A stretch of DNA of 37,106 nt from Streptosporangiaceae bacterium (GCA_025934375.1 JAICYD010000071.1:1-37106), one strand, 5' to 3'; counted from the stretch's first letter, positions 15,332 through 23,763 are shown. Notes: generated from the letters alone by a model not told the origin. Translations and numbers: made by a program.

Positions 15332-16123
15332 GTGCGAGTTCACCGGGTTAAGGTCGTGCGGCGGGTGCCGCATCCAGGGCGCGGCTTCACGCAGGGCCTG
15401 CTGGCCGAGCCCGGCGAGGCCGGCTTCACGGTGCTGGAGTCGACCGGGCAGTACGGGATGTCGGCGTTGCGGCGCTACCGGCTCGGGGAAAGCGACTTCC
15501 TGGCGCGGGCGGCGCTGCCGGCGGAGTTGTTCGGTGAGGGGATCTGCCAGGTGGGCGACACCATCTGGCAGCTCACCTGGCGCGAGCGGACGGCGCTGCG
15601 GTGGGATAGCGGAACCCTGGAACTGCGCGATGTCATCCGGTACAACCGCGAGGGCTGGGGGATCTGCGTGGCCGGGGACGGCCCCGGCGCGGACGTCGTG
15701 ACTAGCGACGGGACGAGTGAACTGGTCCGCCGGGACCCGGAGACGCTCCAGCCCCGGGAGGTCGTGGTGGTGCGGTACGGGACGAGGCGGCTGCGGTGGC
15801 TGAATGACCTGGCGTGGTCCGGCGGGAAGGTCTGGGCCAACGTGGCGTGCACCAATACCCTCGCGGGGATCGACCTGGCCACCGGTGAGGTCACCGATTT
15901 GGTCGACGCGAGCCGGGCGGCGGACCGGTTCGTGCGCGACCCGCAGTTCATCATGAACGGGATCGCGGCACTGCCGAAGGCAGCTGGGGCACAGTCCGAG
16001 GGGCAGTTCCTGCTCACCGGGAAGGGCTGGCGGTGGATTCGGCAGGTCCGCCTGGCCCCGGCGCGGGGGGTGACCCCGGACTGGCTGCTGGAGAACGCCG
16101 GGCGATGGGACGGGGCACGCTGA
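15332..16123 (+). CDS. Glutaminyl-peptide cyclotransferase-like protein (glutamine cyclotransferase family)
   Basis: The 263-residue protein resembles the plant/bacterial-type glutamine cyclotransferase, a five-bladed beta-propeller that converts N-terminal Gln to pyroglutamate. Family landmarks are RGFTQGLL, STGQYGMSALRRYRL, ELFGEGICQ, IWQLTWRER, NREGWGIC and LNDLAWSGGKVWANV. No signal peptide is obvious, which is unusual for an enzyme that often acts outside the cytoplasm. GTG 15332 lies 15 bases after the etfA stop without a clear ribosome binding site, so it may be read as the last gene of the demethylation operon, although a functional link is not apparent. Its last 110 bases overlap the convergent HExxH gene. 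Confidence 0.82.
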   Translation: MRVHRVKVVRRVPHPGRGFTQGLLAEPGEAGFTVLESTGQYGMSALRRYRLGESDFLARAALPAELFGEGICQVGDTIWQLTWRERTALRWDSGTLELRDVIRYNREGWGICVAGDGPGADVVTSDGTSELVRRDPETLQPREVVVVRYGTRRLRWLNDLAWSGGKVWANVACTNTLAGIDLATGEVTDLVDASRAADRFVRDPQFIMNGIAALPKAAGAQSEGQFLLTGKGWRWIRQVRLAPARGVTPDWLLENAGRWDGAR

Positions 16124-16544
16124 GCGCGCGGGCGAGCGCCGGGCGCAGCGGGCGCTGCGGGTAGCCGCCGTCGGCCAGGCCGGATTGCCGCTCGAATGGG
16201 TTCCAGGCGCCGATGTTCCCGCACAGCGCCCAGGAGACGCCCACGGCGATGAAGTACAGCGGCAGCATGAGCAGGCCACCGCACCAGGCGTACTGGGTGG
16301 CGTGCCGGGCCTCGTGGGCGAAGGTGGCCGCCGAGAGCGGCTGCGGGTGGCGGCGGTTCACGATGATCACGTTGCCGACGGTGAACGCCGGGGCGACGGG
16401 CACCGCCGGCCGGTAGCCGGTCGCGGTCAGCAGCCCCTGCGGGCCCTTGGCCAGCCGGGCGCCCCCCGCCCTGGCCACCACCACCCCGAAGATCGTGGAC
16501 CCGTTGACCAGGTTGACGACAAGGCGGGCCCGATGCCATGGCAT
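16014..16544 (-). CDS. Small putative HExxH metallopeptidase-like membrane protein
   Basis: The 176-residue frame has a zinc-peptidase signature, HEARH in LSAATFAHEARHATQYAWCG, followed by a hydrophobic segment (LLMLPLYFIAVGVSWALCG) and then NPFERQSG, whose Glu could be a third metal ligand. The pattern resembles small unclassified actinobacterial proteins with a membrane-adjacent HExxH, but I cannot name the family. The only ATG lies inside a 36-bp perfect palindrome, so the true start may be elsewhere. The gene is 34 bases downstream of an FtsH-like protease gene on the same strand. The last 35 or so residues are Arg/Pro/Ser-rich and antisense to the cyclotransferase gene, probably a run-on after loss of a stop. 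Confidence 0.65.
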   Translation of the reverse strand: MPWHRARLVVNLVNGSTIFGVVVARAGGARLAKGPQGLLTATGYRPAVPVAPAFTVGNVIIVNRRHPQPLSAATFAHEARHATQYAWCGGLLMLPLYFIAVGVSWALCGNIGAWNPFERQSGLADGGYPQRPLRPALARALSVPRPIARRSPAASPGSPPAPGPGGPAESTASPSR

Positions 16545-16556
16545 CGGGCCCGCCTT
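16521..16556. terminator. 36-bp perfect palindrome downstream of the FtsH-like gene
   Basis: Each 18-base half is the exact reverse complement of the other, centred on CCATGG at 16538/16539. It begins 22 bases after the stop of the FtsH-like gene. As RNA it would form a very strong stem, but there is no U-tract after it. It could end transcription of the protease gene, protect its 3' end, or control the HExxH gene, whose only ATG is inside it. Confidence 0.6.
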
Positions 16557-16578
16557 GCCGGTCAACGTCGCCAGCCGG

Positions 16579-19299
16579 CTACGACTGGCCGCTCGGGTGG
16601 CCGCCGTTGGATGACGGGCCCTCCGGCGGGCCGTAGGTCGGCGGCTCGTAGAAGCCGTCGTCGTCGGGCTCCGGGGTCCTGATGTCATCCTGGGTGTCCT
16701 CGACGATGGCGTCGTCCCGGGTGTCCTCGAAGATGTCGCCGTAGGACCCGGTCCGCAGGCCATTGCCGTTCGCGGCACCGCCGTTGCTGGTGGTCGTGCT
16801 GCCACTGCCCGGGATGGCACTGCCCGGGATGGCACTGCCCGGGATGGCACCGCCGGGGCTGCCGTTGGTCCCGGTCGCCGTGCCATAAGCGTCGGCCACC
16901 GTGCCGTAGGCGTCCAGGCCATACGGATCGGCGGCGACAGAGGCCATCACCAGCTGCGGGGGGACCGGGATCGGGATGTCCGGCCGGCTGTGCTCGCGGT
17001 GCGCGCGCGCCGCGGCCTCGTGGTAGGAACGCAGCTCGTCGATGAACGTCGGGTTCCCGTACGGCGTGCCGTCGACGACCGGCCCCGCATGGCCCTCGAT
17101 GACGGCGGTCACGTCCTCGCTGCTGAGGGTCTTGTGGACCGCCAGCGCATGCGCGAGCGACAGGACTTGCGCCTCGTTCTCGCGCAGGAGCTCCTCCGCC
17201 TTCCGCAGCAGCCGCGTCAGGTTCTCCTCGATCCGGTCAGCGAGCGCCTTCCTGGCCTGTTCCGCTGGGTTCTCGCGGCCTCCCGCCCCGCCCCCGGGGC
17301 CCGGCATGCCAACCTGGAGCGTCTGGCTGGCCGCCAGGGAGGAGACGGTGGATCCCATCCCCCAGAAGCCCTCCATCAGTGACGCCACCGTCGTCGCCGA
17401 CTGCAGGTCGCTGGAGACACCGGATGAGCTGTCCTCCGCGAAGAACATCCGCTCGCCGGCCAGGGACGCCAGCGACACCAGGATGTCGCTCTCGTACTCG
17501 CTGCGCCACTGGGTGAACGCGTCGTCGGGCTTGATGCTCGAGACCATGCCGAGGTAGTTGCTGCCCTTCTCAATGGTGGCGATGTCGATCTCGAGGTGCC
17601 GGCGGGTCCGGTAGGCGATGATCGCGTGGCATGCCTCGTGCACCGCGACCGCGTGCCGCTCGCGCTCGATGTACTCCACGTCCTCCGGCGGCCCGAGCTG
17701 CTTTTGCTGCTTGGCCTGGATCACGTCCGGCCAGGTAACGACGTCCCGGCCGCCCCGGACCGCGGTGATGAGGGACTCGTTGACCAGGTCCTTGATGGTC
17801 GCGCCGGTCGCGTACGGGGTCATCGTCGCGAGCTTGTCGATCTGCTCGGGGGTCACCTCGTTGGGTACCTTGTCGAAGTACCCCTGGTAGGTACGGATCC
17901 GGCCGGCCTTGGACGGGTAGCCGACCTTGTAGATGCGGTCGATGCGGCCCGGGCGCAGGAACGCCGAGTCCAGCGAGTCCGGCATGTTGGAGGCCAGCAT
18001 CATCAGGATGCGGTACTTCGGCGGCGGCTTCGGGCGCATGCCGAGGACCTTGCGAATGCGCCGGTTGAGAAAACCGCGCGGCTTCTTCAGCCCGGACATC
18101 TCCGCGAGCAGCGCCTGCAGCGTCCCGTCGAACCCGCCACTGCCGCCCCCGCGCATGGCGCCCATGCCCGGGATGATCTGCCTGTCCCGGTGCCCGCCCG
18201 GCTCGCCGCCGCTGTCGCGCATCGCGTTGCGGGTGATCATCCACTGCACGTCCGGCGTCAGGTAAGAGAAGCCGTTGCAGCCCGCATGGGAGAATGGGGT
18301 CATCTGCCCGCCGGTTACCCCGCCCGGGGTGGCGAGGCCGCGGTTGCCGAGCGAGTCGGCCTCGTCGAGGAAGACGATCACCCCCCCGTAGCGCAGCGAC
18401 AGCTTGCGCAGCTTGCGGAACAGCCCCTTGACCTTCAGCACGCCGATGCCGAAGAACATGTTGCTGGTGAGCGCGGCCGGCTCGACGAACACGTACGGCT
18501 TGCCGGTCTCGCCGGCCACGGCCTCGGCCATCAGGGTCTTGCCGGTGCCGGGCGGCCCCCACAGCAGCAGGCCGCCCGGCACGTAGCCGCCGTGGTCCTC
18601 AACGAGCTCGGGGTTCTCCAGGAACAGGATGTTCTCTTTCACACGCTCCAGGACGTGATCCTGGCCCCAGACGTCAGAGAACCGGGTCTTGACGTCGTCG
18701 GGGTAGTAGACCTCGACCCCGCCCCGGGACAGGAACCAGAACAGCAGCCCGAACTGCGCGACCGTGAAGAGCAAGAGGACCGCGTACTGGAGGAAGGTCG
18801 GCAGCCAGTGCCAGGCCGCGGCGGGCAGCCGCAACAGCGCCAGGGCGGGCGGCGCGTGGTTGACCTTGCCGACGATGATGGCCAGCACGACGATCGCGAC
18901 GACCCAGCGGACCAGCCGCCAGAACCGGAAGCGGGTCCACGCCGAGAACTTGCGGTGCGACACCCGCTCGATGCGTCCCCAGACCTTGTTCTTCCAGAAC
19001 TGGTGGTAGGCCCCCCAGCGCTCGCTGATGATGAAGTGCAGCTGGTGGAGGAACTCGACGCCCGCGATGATGAACACCCAGAACGCCATGTGCACCTGGA
19101 GCCGCAGGGCGTCCAGGAACCCGACGAGCGGGTTGTCCCCCATCAGGGAAAGCACGAGGACGAACCACACCACGGTGAGCAAGACCAGCCACTTGACGTG
19201 GTCCCACCAAGACATCCGCTTGCGCGTGAGGATGTCCTCTTCTCGCGGGCGCCCGGAATGCTCGAGGGCCGGAGCGGGCGGTAGGGGCGTGGTCATCAC
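16579..19299 (-). CDS. FtsH-like membrane AAA+ zinc metalloprotease with extra membrane spans and AAA insertion
   Basis: The 906-residue protein combines an AAA+ ATPase and an M41-type peptidase. Hydrophobic segments near residues 36-54, 66-84, 128-146 and 168-190 suggest four spans, where FtsH usually has two. Walker A is GPPGTGKT (248-255), the pore-type motif is MFFGIG (281-286), Walker B is VIVFLDEAD (307-315), and the second region of homology is SAFLRPGRIDR (445-455). Between Walker B and sensor 1 (MMLASN) there are roughly 80 extra residues rich in Gly and Met, plus a basic stretch. The peptidase site is HEACH (554-558; FtsH has HEAGH), with a later Asp in GVSSDLQSATT as candidate third zinc ligand. 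The tail beyond 800 is low-complexity, with AIPGS repeats. It starts at GTG 19299 or ATG 19296, overlapping the lipoprotein stop, so the two are probably coupled. Confidence 0.9.
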   Translation of the reverse strand: MMTTPLPPAPALEHSGRPREEDILTRKRMSWWDHVKWLVLLTVVWFVLVLSLMGDNPLVGFLDALRLQVHMAFWVFIIAGVEFLHQLHFIISERWGAYHQFWKNKVWGRIERVSHRKFSAWTRFRFWRLVRWVVAIVVLAIIVGKVNHAPPALALLRLPAAAWHWLPTFLQYAVLLLFTVAQFGLLFWFLSRGGVEVYYPDDVKTRFSDVWGQDHVLERVKENILFLENPELVEDHGGYVPGGLLLWGPPGTGKTLMAEAVAGETGKPYVFVEPAALTSNMFFGIGVLKVKGLFRKLRKLSLRYGGVIVFLDEADSLGNRGLATPGGVTGGQMTPFSHAGCNGFSYLTPDVQWMITRNAMRDSGGEPGGHRDRQIIPGMGAMRGGGSGGFDGTLQALLAEMSGLKKPRGFLNRRIRKVLGMRPKPPPKYRILMMLASNMPDSLDSAFLRPGRIDRIYKVGYPSKAGRIRTYQGYFDKVPNEVTPEQIDKLATMTPYATGATIKDLVNESLITAVRGGRDVVTWPDVIQAKQQKQLGPPEDVEYIERERHAVAVHEACHAIIAYRTRRHLEIDIATIEKGSNYLGMVSSIKPDDAFTQWRSEYESDILVSLASLAGERMFFAEDSSSGVSSDLQSATTVASLMEGFWGMGSTVSSLAASQTLQVGMPGPGGGAGGRENPAEQARKALADRIEENLTRLLRKAEELLRENEAQVLSLAHALAVHKTLSSEDVTAVIEGHAGPVVDGTPYGNPTFIDELRSYHEAAARAHREHSRPDIPIPVPPQLVMASVAADPYGLDAYGTVADAYGTATGTNGSPGGAIPGSAIPGSAIPGSGSTTTSNGGAANGNGLRTGSYGDIFEDTRDDAIVEDTQDDIRTPEPDDDGFYEPPTYGPPEGPSSNGGHPSGQS
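16803..16850. repeat. 15-bp tandem repeat (three units) in the FtsH-like C-terminal tail
   Basis: The unit CACTGCCCGGGATGG occurs at 16803, 16818 and 16833. On the coding (minus) strand it gives Ala-Ile-Pro-Gly-Ser three times. Because the unit length is a multiple of three, changes in copy number would keep the reading frame. Confidence 0.85.
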
Positions 19300-19973
19300 G
19301 AGCTCCCGACGGTGAATGAGGTCATGACGGTGTTAATGGCCGCCTGGTTCTGGCTGTAACAACTGTTTGTGCAGTGCACCATCAGGAAGTACACGACGGT
19401 CTGGTTGGCGTTGGTCAAGACATCCTCGTCCCAGGTGTCCGCCACCCCCTGGAGGGTGTACTGGAAGGTCTCCCGCACTCCGTGGATCCCGCCCCGGGAG
19501 GTGATCGTGTCGTCCCGGATCTGCTTGAAGTCACTGAGGCCGGAACTGCCGGCGGCGGCCACGCTCTGCCGCTGCTGCGCGGTCACCGGGAGCAGGAAGT
19601 CCCGCATCGTGTTGTACGACAGGGAGTTGGTGGCATCGGCCGACAGCTGGATGACCACCGAGAAGGCGAACGGCTTGGACACGGTGAATGAGGAGGCGCG
19701 GTCGGCGGATGGCTTCTGGTCGCCGTCGAAGCCGGCCATCCAGATGTTCGGGTTGGACGGCTGCCCACCGGTCAGCACATTGTTCAGCGCCGACTGGGAC
19801 ACGGAATGCCAGCCGTTGGGCACCTTGTAGTACGTCTTCGCGGCGGAGTCCGTGACGTAGTTGTACGCGGGAGCGCCGCAGCCGCTCAGCCCGATGGTGC
19901 CGAGGCCAGTCGCCACGAGGAGTGCCAACCCCCCGACGAGGCCTCTTCTGGAGCGGAAGGCCCGGTTCGCCAA
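19296..19973 (-). CDS. Putative lipoprotein upstream of the FtsH-like protease
   Basis: The 225-residue protein starts with a basic patch and a hydrophobic stretch (LVGGLALLVATGLGTIGL) ending in the lipobox LSGC, so it should be lipidated at Cys and held on the outer face of the membrane. The mature part (YNYVTDSAAKTYYKVPNGWH and following) has no family I can name. Two Cys in VHCTNSCYS near the C-terminus could form a disulfide. The frame is open to 20006, but TTG 19973 has GGAGG seven bases upstream and gives a standard signal peptide. The stop overlaps the start of the FtsH-like gene, suggesting a lipoprotein/membrane-protease partnership. Confidence 0.85.
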   Translation of the reverse strand: MANRAFRSRRGLVGGLALLVATGLGTIGLSGCGAPAYNYVTDSAAKTYYKVPNGWHSVSQSALNNVLTGGQPSNPNIWMAGFDGDQKPSADRASSFTVSKPFAFSVVIQLSADATNSLSYNTMRDFLLPVTAQQRQSVAAAGSSGLSDFKQIRDDTITSRGGIHGVRETFQYTLQGVADTWDEDVLTNANQTVVYFLMVHCTNSCYSQNQAAINTVMTSFTVGSS

Positions 19974-20039
19974 GGGGTAACCTCCACATTTCGCCGTTGC
20001 TGTCAAGTATGCCGCTAGATCTCGATTTGGTATAGGTAC

Positions 20040-20453
20040 TCATGCTCTCAATCGCCCCCGGGTCCCCCGTCGCCGCTGCCGCCAGGGTGACAACGCCTGC
20101 CGCGGCGAGCAGCGCCGGATGGGGCTGCTCATCGAGCTAAGTACTACCCCGGAGGTGAGCGGACCCACCACGAGTGGCAGGTTATAGGCGATGTCGATCA
20201 AACCTACGCGCTTGGCTGGGAAGTACGACGCAGCCGACTTGCAGGTAGAAGGCAGCGGCGCGTCAGTTGTCCACAGGATGAGTACGGCAGCGCCCATGAG
20301 AAGGATTGCCGCGTAAGCCGCGTATCCACCGGGCAGCCGGAGGGCGCCTGGCGCGGCCAGCGCCCCGCCCCCCACGGCCTCATCCACGCTCGCTCCCGTC
20401 CGGCAAGGCCGCGTTCGCACTATGCCCGATCTGTCGGACGCGACCTGTTTCAC
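20040..20453 (-). CDS. Uncertain small ORF with hydrophobic segments
   Basis: This 137-codon frame is the only candidate in the 550 bases between the lipoprotein and the racemase-type gene. It includes two hydrophobic segments (YAAYAAILLMGAAVLILW and YNLPLVVGPLTSGVVLS), which could be membrane spans, then an arginine-rich tail. GTG 20453 lacks a ribosome binding site and no family is recognisable. Base composition is lower in GC than the neighbours. It may be a real small membrane protein, a remnant of a transporter, or chance. Confidence 0.3.
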   Translation of the reverse strand: MKQVASDRSGIVRTRPCRTGASVDEAVGGGALAAPGALRLPGGYAAYAAILLMGAAVLILWTTDAPLPSTCKSAASYFPAKRVGLIDIAYNLPLVVGPLTSGVVLSSMSSPIRRCSPRQALSPWRQRRRGTRGRLRA

Positions 20454-20522
20454 CCAGAGAGTAAGGCAACCGAAACCGTGGTTTTACCTGTAGCAAAGCT
20501 TAAGACTTGGTATGTATCGAGC

Positions 20523-21752
20523 TCAGTGGAAGCACTGGCCTTCGCCGCGGTAGGTGGGGACGACGCGCGGCTGCGCGGAGCCGGGCTCGGCCACGTAGTA
20601 GCGGGTGAAGCGTTCGGCCAGCTCACCGGCTTTGGCGTGCCGCATCCAGACCCGGTCGCCGACCGCGAGGCGATCCGCCGCTGGCCCGCGGACGGGCGTC
20701 TGCACCTCGCCGGCGCCCTCGGTCCGGGTCAGCCGCAATCCCTGCGGGCAGAAGGGCGCCGGCAGCCGGTCCGGGGTTCCCGTTCCCGATGCGAGGTACC
20801 CGCCGCTGAACAAGGTGACGGTGCCCGGCCACGGCCGGCGGACCACGGGCAGGGCATAGAGCAAGGCGGGACGCGGCTTGAACCGCCGGTAGGAGTCGAA
20901 CAGCGCCGGACCGACCAGCCCGGAGCCGGCGGTCAGCTCGGTGACGGACCGGTCCGCCGCGGTGGACTCCAGCGACCCGGTGCCCCCGCCGTTGACGAAC
21001 TCCAGCGCGGTCAGCTGCCGGATACGCCGGACCGCCTCGGCCCGGCGCTCGCTCAGCTCCATCGCCGAGCGGGCCTGGATGGCGCGCAGCACGGCGGCGC
21101 GCAGCGGATGGCCGGGCGGGGCGTCGCCCACGCCGGCGATCTGGCCCTCGTACCCCATCACCCCGACCAGGGTGAATCCCGGCCGGGCGAGGACCGCGGC
21201 GGCGAAGTCGGCCGCCTGATGGGGGGTGCGCAGCGGCGACCGCCAGGTGCCCACGCGCAGCGCCCCCCGCTCCAGCGGCCACCAGGCCACGTCGATCTCC
21301 AGGCAAACCCGCAGGTCCGGGTGGCCGGGCCCGAGGGAAGCGTCGATGAAGTCAAGGTGGTCCGGGGAGTCGATCGTCAGCGTGATCAGGCGGCGGCCCG
21401 ACTCGGACGCGGCCAGCGCGCGCAACGCCGACCGGTCCGCGGTCGGGTAGGCGACCAGCAGGTCGGTGTCCGGTAGGGTGCCGTGCAGCCACAGGGCCTC
21501 GGCCAGGGAGTAGCCCATCACCCCGCGAAAGCCCGGCCGGGCCAGCGCCCGCTCGATCATGAACCGGCAGCGCAGTGACTTGCTCGCCACCCGGATGGGC
21601 AGCCCGCTGGCCCGGCGGACCAGGTCATCGGCGTTGGCGTCGAAGGAGTCCAGGTCAATGACGGCCAGTGGCGGATCGACGTCGGCGGTCGCCTGGTTGT
21701 ACACCTCGATACGATCCAGGCGAGGCCGGGGTCGCGAGATAATGCCGGACAT
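20523..21752 (-). CDS. PLP-dependent alanine racemase N-domain protein (amino acid deaminase/aldolase type)
   Basis: The 409-residue protein resembles actinobacterial members of the alanine racemase N-terminal fold that are named amino acid deaminase/aldolase and are related to D-threonine aldolase. The TIM-barrel begins PPLAVIDLDSFDANADDLVR, with the PLP lysine expected in IRVASKSLRCR. Later motifs are GVMGYEGQIAG, EFVNGGGTGSLEST and, near the C-terminus, the His of VWMRHAKAGEL. It would act in the cytosol on a D-amino or hydroxy-amino acid, but the substrate is not evident. It is divergent from the FAD-linked oxidase gene with only 48 bases between the starts, a gene pairing that recurs in actinomycetes and suggests shared control. 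Confidence 0.87.
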   Translation of the reverse strand: MSGIISRPRPRLDRIEVYNQATADVDPPLAVIDLDSFDANADDLVRRASGLPIRVASKSLRCRFMIERALARPGFRGVMGYSLAEALWLHGTLPDTDLLVAYPTADRSALRALAASESGRRLITLTIDSPDHLDFIDASLGPGHPDLRVCLEIDVAWWPLERGALRVGTWRSPLRTPHQAADFAAAVLARPGFTLVGVMGYEGQIAGVGDAPPGHPLRAAVLRAIQARSAMELSERRAEAVRRIRQLTALEFVNGGGTGSLESTAADRSVTELTAGSGLVGPALFDSYRRFKPRPALLYALPVVRRPWPGTVTLFSGGYLASGTGTPDRLPAPFCPQGLRLTRTEGAGEVQTPVRGPAADRLAVGDRVWMRHAKAGELAERFTRYYVAEPGSAQPRVVPTYRGEGQCFH

Positions 21753-21800
21753 GAGGGCACACTAGACGGTCTGGATGTCGATCAGCCACACAGGAGACTG

Positions 21801-23108
21801 ATGACCTGGCAGAACTGGGCGGGCACGGTCACGATGGACCCGCCCCGCCGGTACTGGCCGAAGGCTGCGGACGCCATCTGCGACGCGGTCAAGGAGGCGG
21901 CCGCGGCCGGCCTGACGGTACGCGCGCTCGGCAGCGGGCACTCATTCACCCCGGCCGCCGTCACCGCCGGCGCCGCGCTGGACTTGTCCGGGTGGACCGG
22001 GATCGTCTCCGCGGACACCGAGTCCGGCCTGGTCACTGTGCGGTCCGGGACCACCTTGCGGGCGCTGAACGCCGACCTGGACGTGCTCGGGCTGGCGATG
22101 CCCAACCTGGGGGACATCGACGCGCAGACGATCTCCGGCGCGATCTCAACGGGCACGCACGGCACCGGGGCCGGCTATGGCGGGATAGCCACCCAGGTCG
22201 AGGCCCTGGAGCTGGTCATGGCGGACGGGGCGCGAGTCCGCGCGTCGGCGACGGAGAACCCCGACTTGTTCGCGGCCGCGCGGGTCAGCATTGGCGCGCT
22301 CGGCGTTATCGCCACGGTGACGCTGCGCTGCGTTCCCGCGTTCCGGCTGGCCGCCGCCGAGTTCCCCATGCCACTGGATGAGGTAGTGGGGCGGTTCGAG
22401 GAGCTCGCGAGGGACAACGACCACTTCGAGTTCTTCTGGTTCCCCTACGCCCGCAACGCCCTGGTCAAGCTCAGCAACCAGCTCACCGCCGGCAGTGCTA
22501 GCCCGGTGCCCCCGCCGATGCCGGGATGGCGCCGGTTCTACGAGTACGAGGTCATGGAGAACGCCGCCTTCGGAGCCTTGTGCCGGGCCGGGCGGGCGAT
22601 CCCTTCCCTGGTCATGCCGCTGGGCAAGCTGGCCGCGGCCACTTTGTCGCACCGCTCGTACTCGGCGCTGTCCCATCGCGTCTTCGTCACCCCGCGGCGG
22701 GTACGGTTCGTCGAGTCCGAGTACGCCGTGCCGCGGGAGGCGATCCTCGACATCCTGGCCGAGGTGCGCCAGGCGGTGCCACGACTGCGCCAGCCGGTGA
22801 TGTTCCCGGTTGAGGTCAGGGTCGCGGCCGCCGACGACATCTGGCTGTCTACCGCCTACGGCCGAGACAGCGCCTATATCGCCATCCACCAGTACGTCGG
22901 GATGCCCTACCAGGAGTATTTCGCCGCGTTCGAGTCGATCGCGGCGGCCGCCGGGGGCCGCCCGCACTGGGGGAAGATGCACAGCCTCGACGCTGGCCGC
23001 CTGGAAGCGCGCTATCCGAGGTTCGCCGATTTCCAGCGGATCCGGGACGAGGTGGATCCGGAGCGCCGGTTCGCCAATCCTTACCTGGACCAGGTACTGG
23101 GCCGCTGA
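21801..23108 (+). CDS. D-arabinono-1,4-lactone/alditol oxidase-type FAD-linked oxidase
   Basis: The 435-residue protein is a VAO-family flavoprotein of the sugar-1,4-lactone/alditol oxidase branch. The FAD-binding domain shows ALGSGHSFTPAAV, with the His expected to carry covalent FAD, then GDIDAQTISGAISTGTHGTG. The C-terminal ALO domain ends HWGKMHSLDAGRLEARYPRF and DEVDPERRFANPYLDQVLG, the usual ending of the family. Such enzymes oxidise a polyol or aldonolactone and give hydrogen peroxide. AGGAGA lies just before ATG 21801. Transcription is divergent from the racemase-type gene, and a hairpin follows its stop. Confidence 0.92.
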   Translation: MTWQNWAGTVTMDPPRRYWPKAADAICDAVKEAAAAGLTVRALGSGHSFTPAAVTAGAALDLSGWTGIVSADTESGLVTVRSGTTLRALNADLDVLGLAMPNLGDIDAQTISGAISTGTHGTGAGYGGIATQVEALELVMADGARVRASATENPDLFAAARVSIGALGVIATVTLRCVPAFRLAAAEFPMPLDEVVGRFEELARDNDHFEFFWFPYARNALVKLSNQLTAGSASPVPPPMPGWRRFYEYEVMENAAFGALCRAGRAIPSLVMPLGKLAAATLSHRSYSALSHRVFVTPRRVRFVESEYAVPREAILDILAEVRQAVPRLRQPVMFPVEVRVAAADDIWLSTAYGRDSAYIAIHQYVGMPYQEYFAAFESIAAAAGGRPHWGKMHSLDAGRLEARYPRFADFQRIRDEVDPERRFANPYLDQVLGR

Positions 23109-23128
23109 CCGGCGGGGTACCCGGCCAG
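23103..23128 (+). terminator. Hairpin after the oxidase gene
   Basis: GCTG-A-CCGG and CCGG-C-CAGC form an imperfect stem around a GC-rich loop that overlaps the stop of the oxidase gene. There is no clear T-run, as is common for actinomycete terminators. It lies between the oxidase and the sigma factor gene. Confidence 0.4.
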
Positions 23129-23244
23129 CGAATCCAGCATTAGCGGAACTTAGGGCTACCCCAAGCTTTTGCGTCTTGTCTTCCCCTCGCGGCAGACACG
23201 AGAATCGCGATTGAGGGTGGGCGATTTTGGGGGAATACAACGTA

Positions 23245-23763
23245 ATGGCGGCATGGACTACCCCTGTCGGGCGCTTGCGCAGCCCGGCGGCGGTACGCAT
23301 CGCGCCCGATGAGGCGCTGCGCAGGCTATACGACGAGCAATCACAGCCGCTGCTTCGCCTGGCGACGCTCCTGGTCTGGGCGATGGTTCCCGAGGCGGTG
23401 TCCGAGATCGCGGAGGAGGTCGTCCACGAGGCGTTCGCCGGCATGTACCGCGAATGGCGACGGCTGCGCGACGCCGACAAGGCAGTCGCGTACCTGCGCC
23501 GGGCGGTCGTGCGCCGAGCGCGACTGCTCGCGGCCACGGGGCACGGTGACCGTGCGCCTGTGACCGCGAGCACCGCCGACGAAATGCTGGCCGCGCTCCG
23601 GGTCATGCCTGGCCATCAGTGCGAGGCGCTAGTGCTGCGGTACTACGCCAACCTTCCCGAGGCACAGGCGGCCGATGCCATGGGAGTCAGCCGGGGAGCG
23701 TTCCGCTGGCACCTCGCCCAGGGGATGACGTCCCTGCGCGCGTTCCTCGACCAAGGGGATTAG
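23245..23763 (+). CDS. Small sigma-70 (ECF-like) RNA polymerase sigma factor
   Basis: The protein of about 172 residues has the two-domain layout of an extracytoplasmic-function sigma factor. The region 2 part is DEALRRLYDEQSQPLLRLAT through VVHEAFAGMYREWRRLRD, and the region 4 helix-turn-helix is MPGHQCEALVLRYYANLPEA through AADAMGVSRGAFRWHLAQG. I place the start at ATG 23245, with GGGGGA ten bases upstream; TTG 23227 would add six residues. No anti-sigma gene is adjacent. The stop codon abuts the stop of the convergent DUF5324-type gene without a gap. Its target promoters cannot be read from the window. Confidence 0.82.
   Translation: MAAWTTPVGRLRSPAAVRIAPDEALRRLYDEQSQPLLRLATLLVWAMVPEAVSEIAEEVVHEAFAGMYREWRRLRDADKAVAYLRRAVVRRARLLAATGHGDRAPVTASTADEMLAALRVMPGHQCEALVLRYYANLPEAQAADAMGVSRGAFRWHLAQGMTSLRAFLDQGD

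Noticed and set aside
17596..19284. 562-codon open frame on the plus strand antisense to the FtsH-like gene
   Set aside because: An artefact of high third-position GC; its translation is Arg/Glu/Gly low complexity, while the minus strand shows intact AAA and peptidase motifs.
23140..23175. ECF-type autoregulatory promoter (GGAAC ... CGTC) before the sigma factor
   Set aside because: The boxes are 22 bases apart, longer than the usual 16-19, so the match is probably fortuitous.
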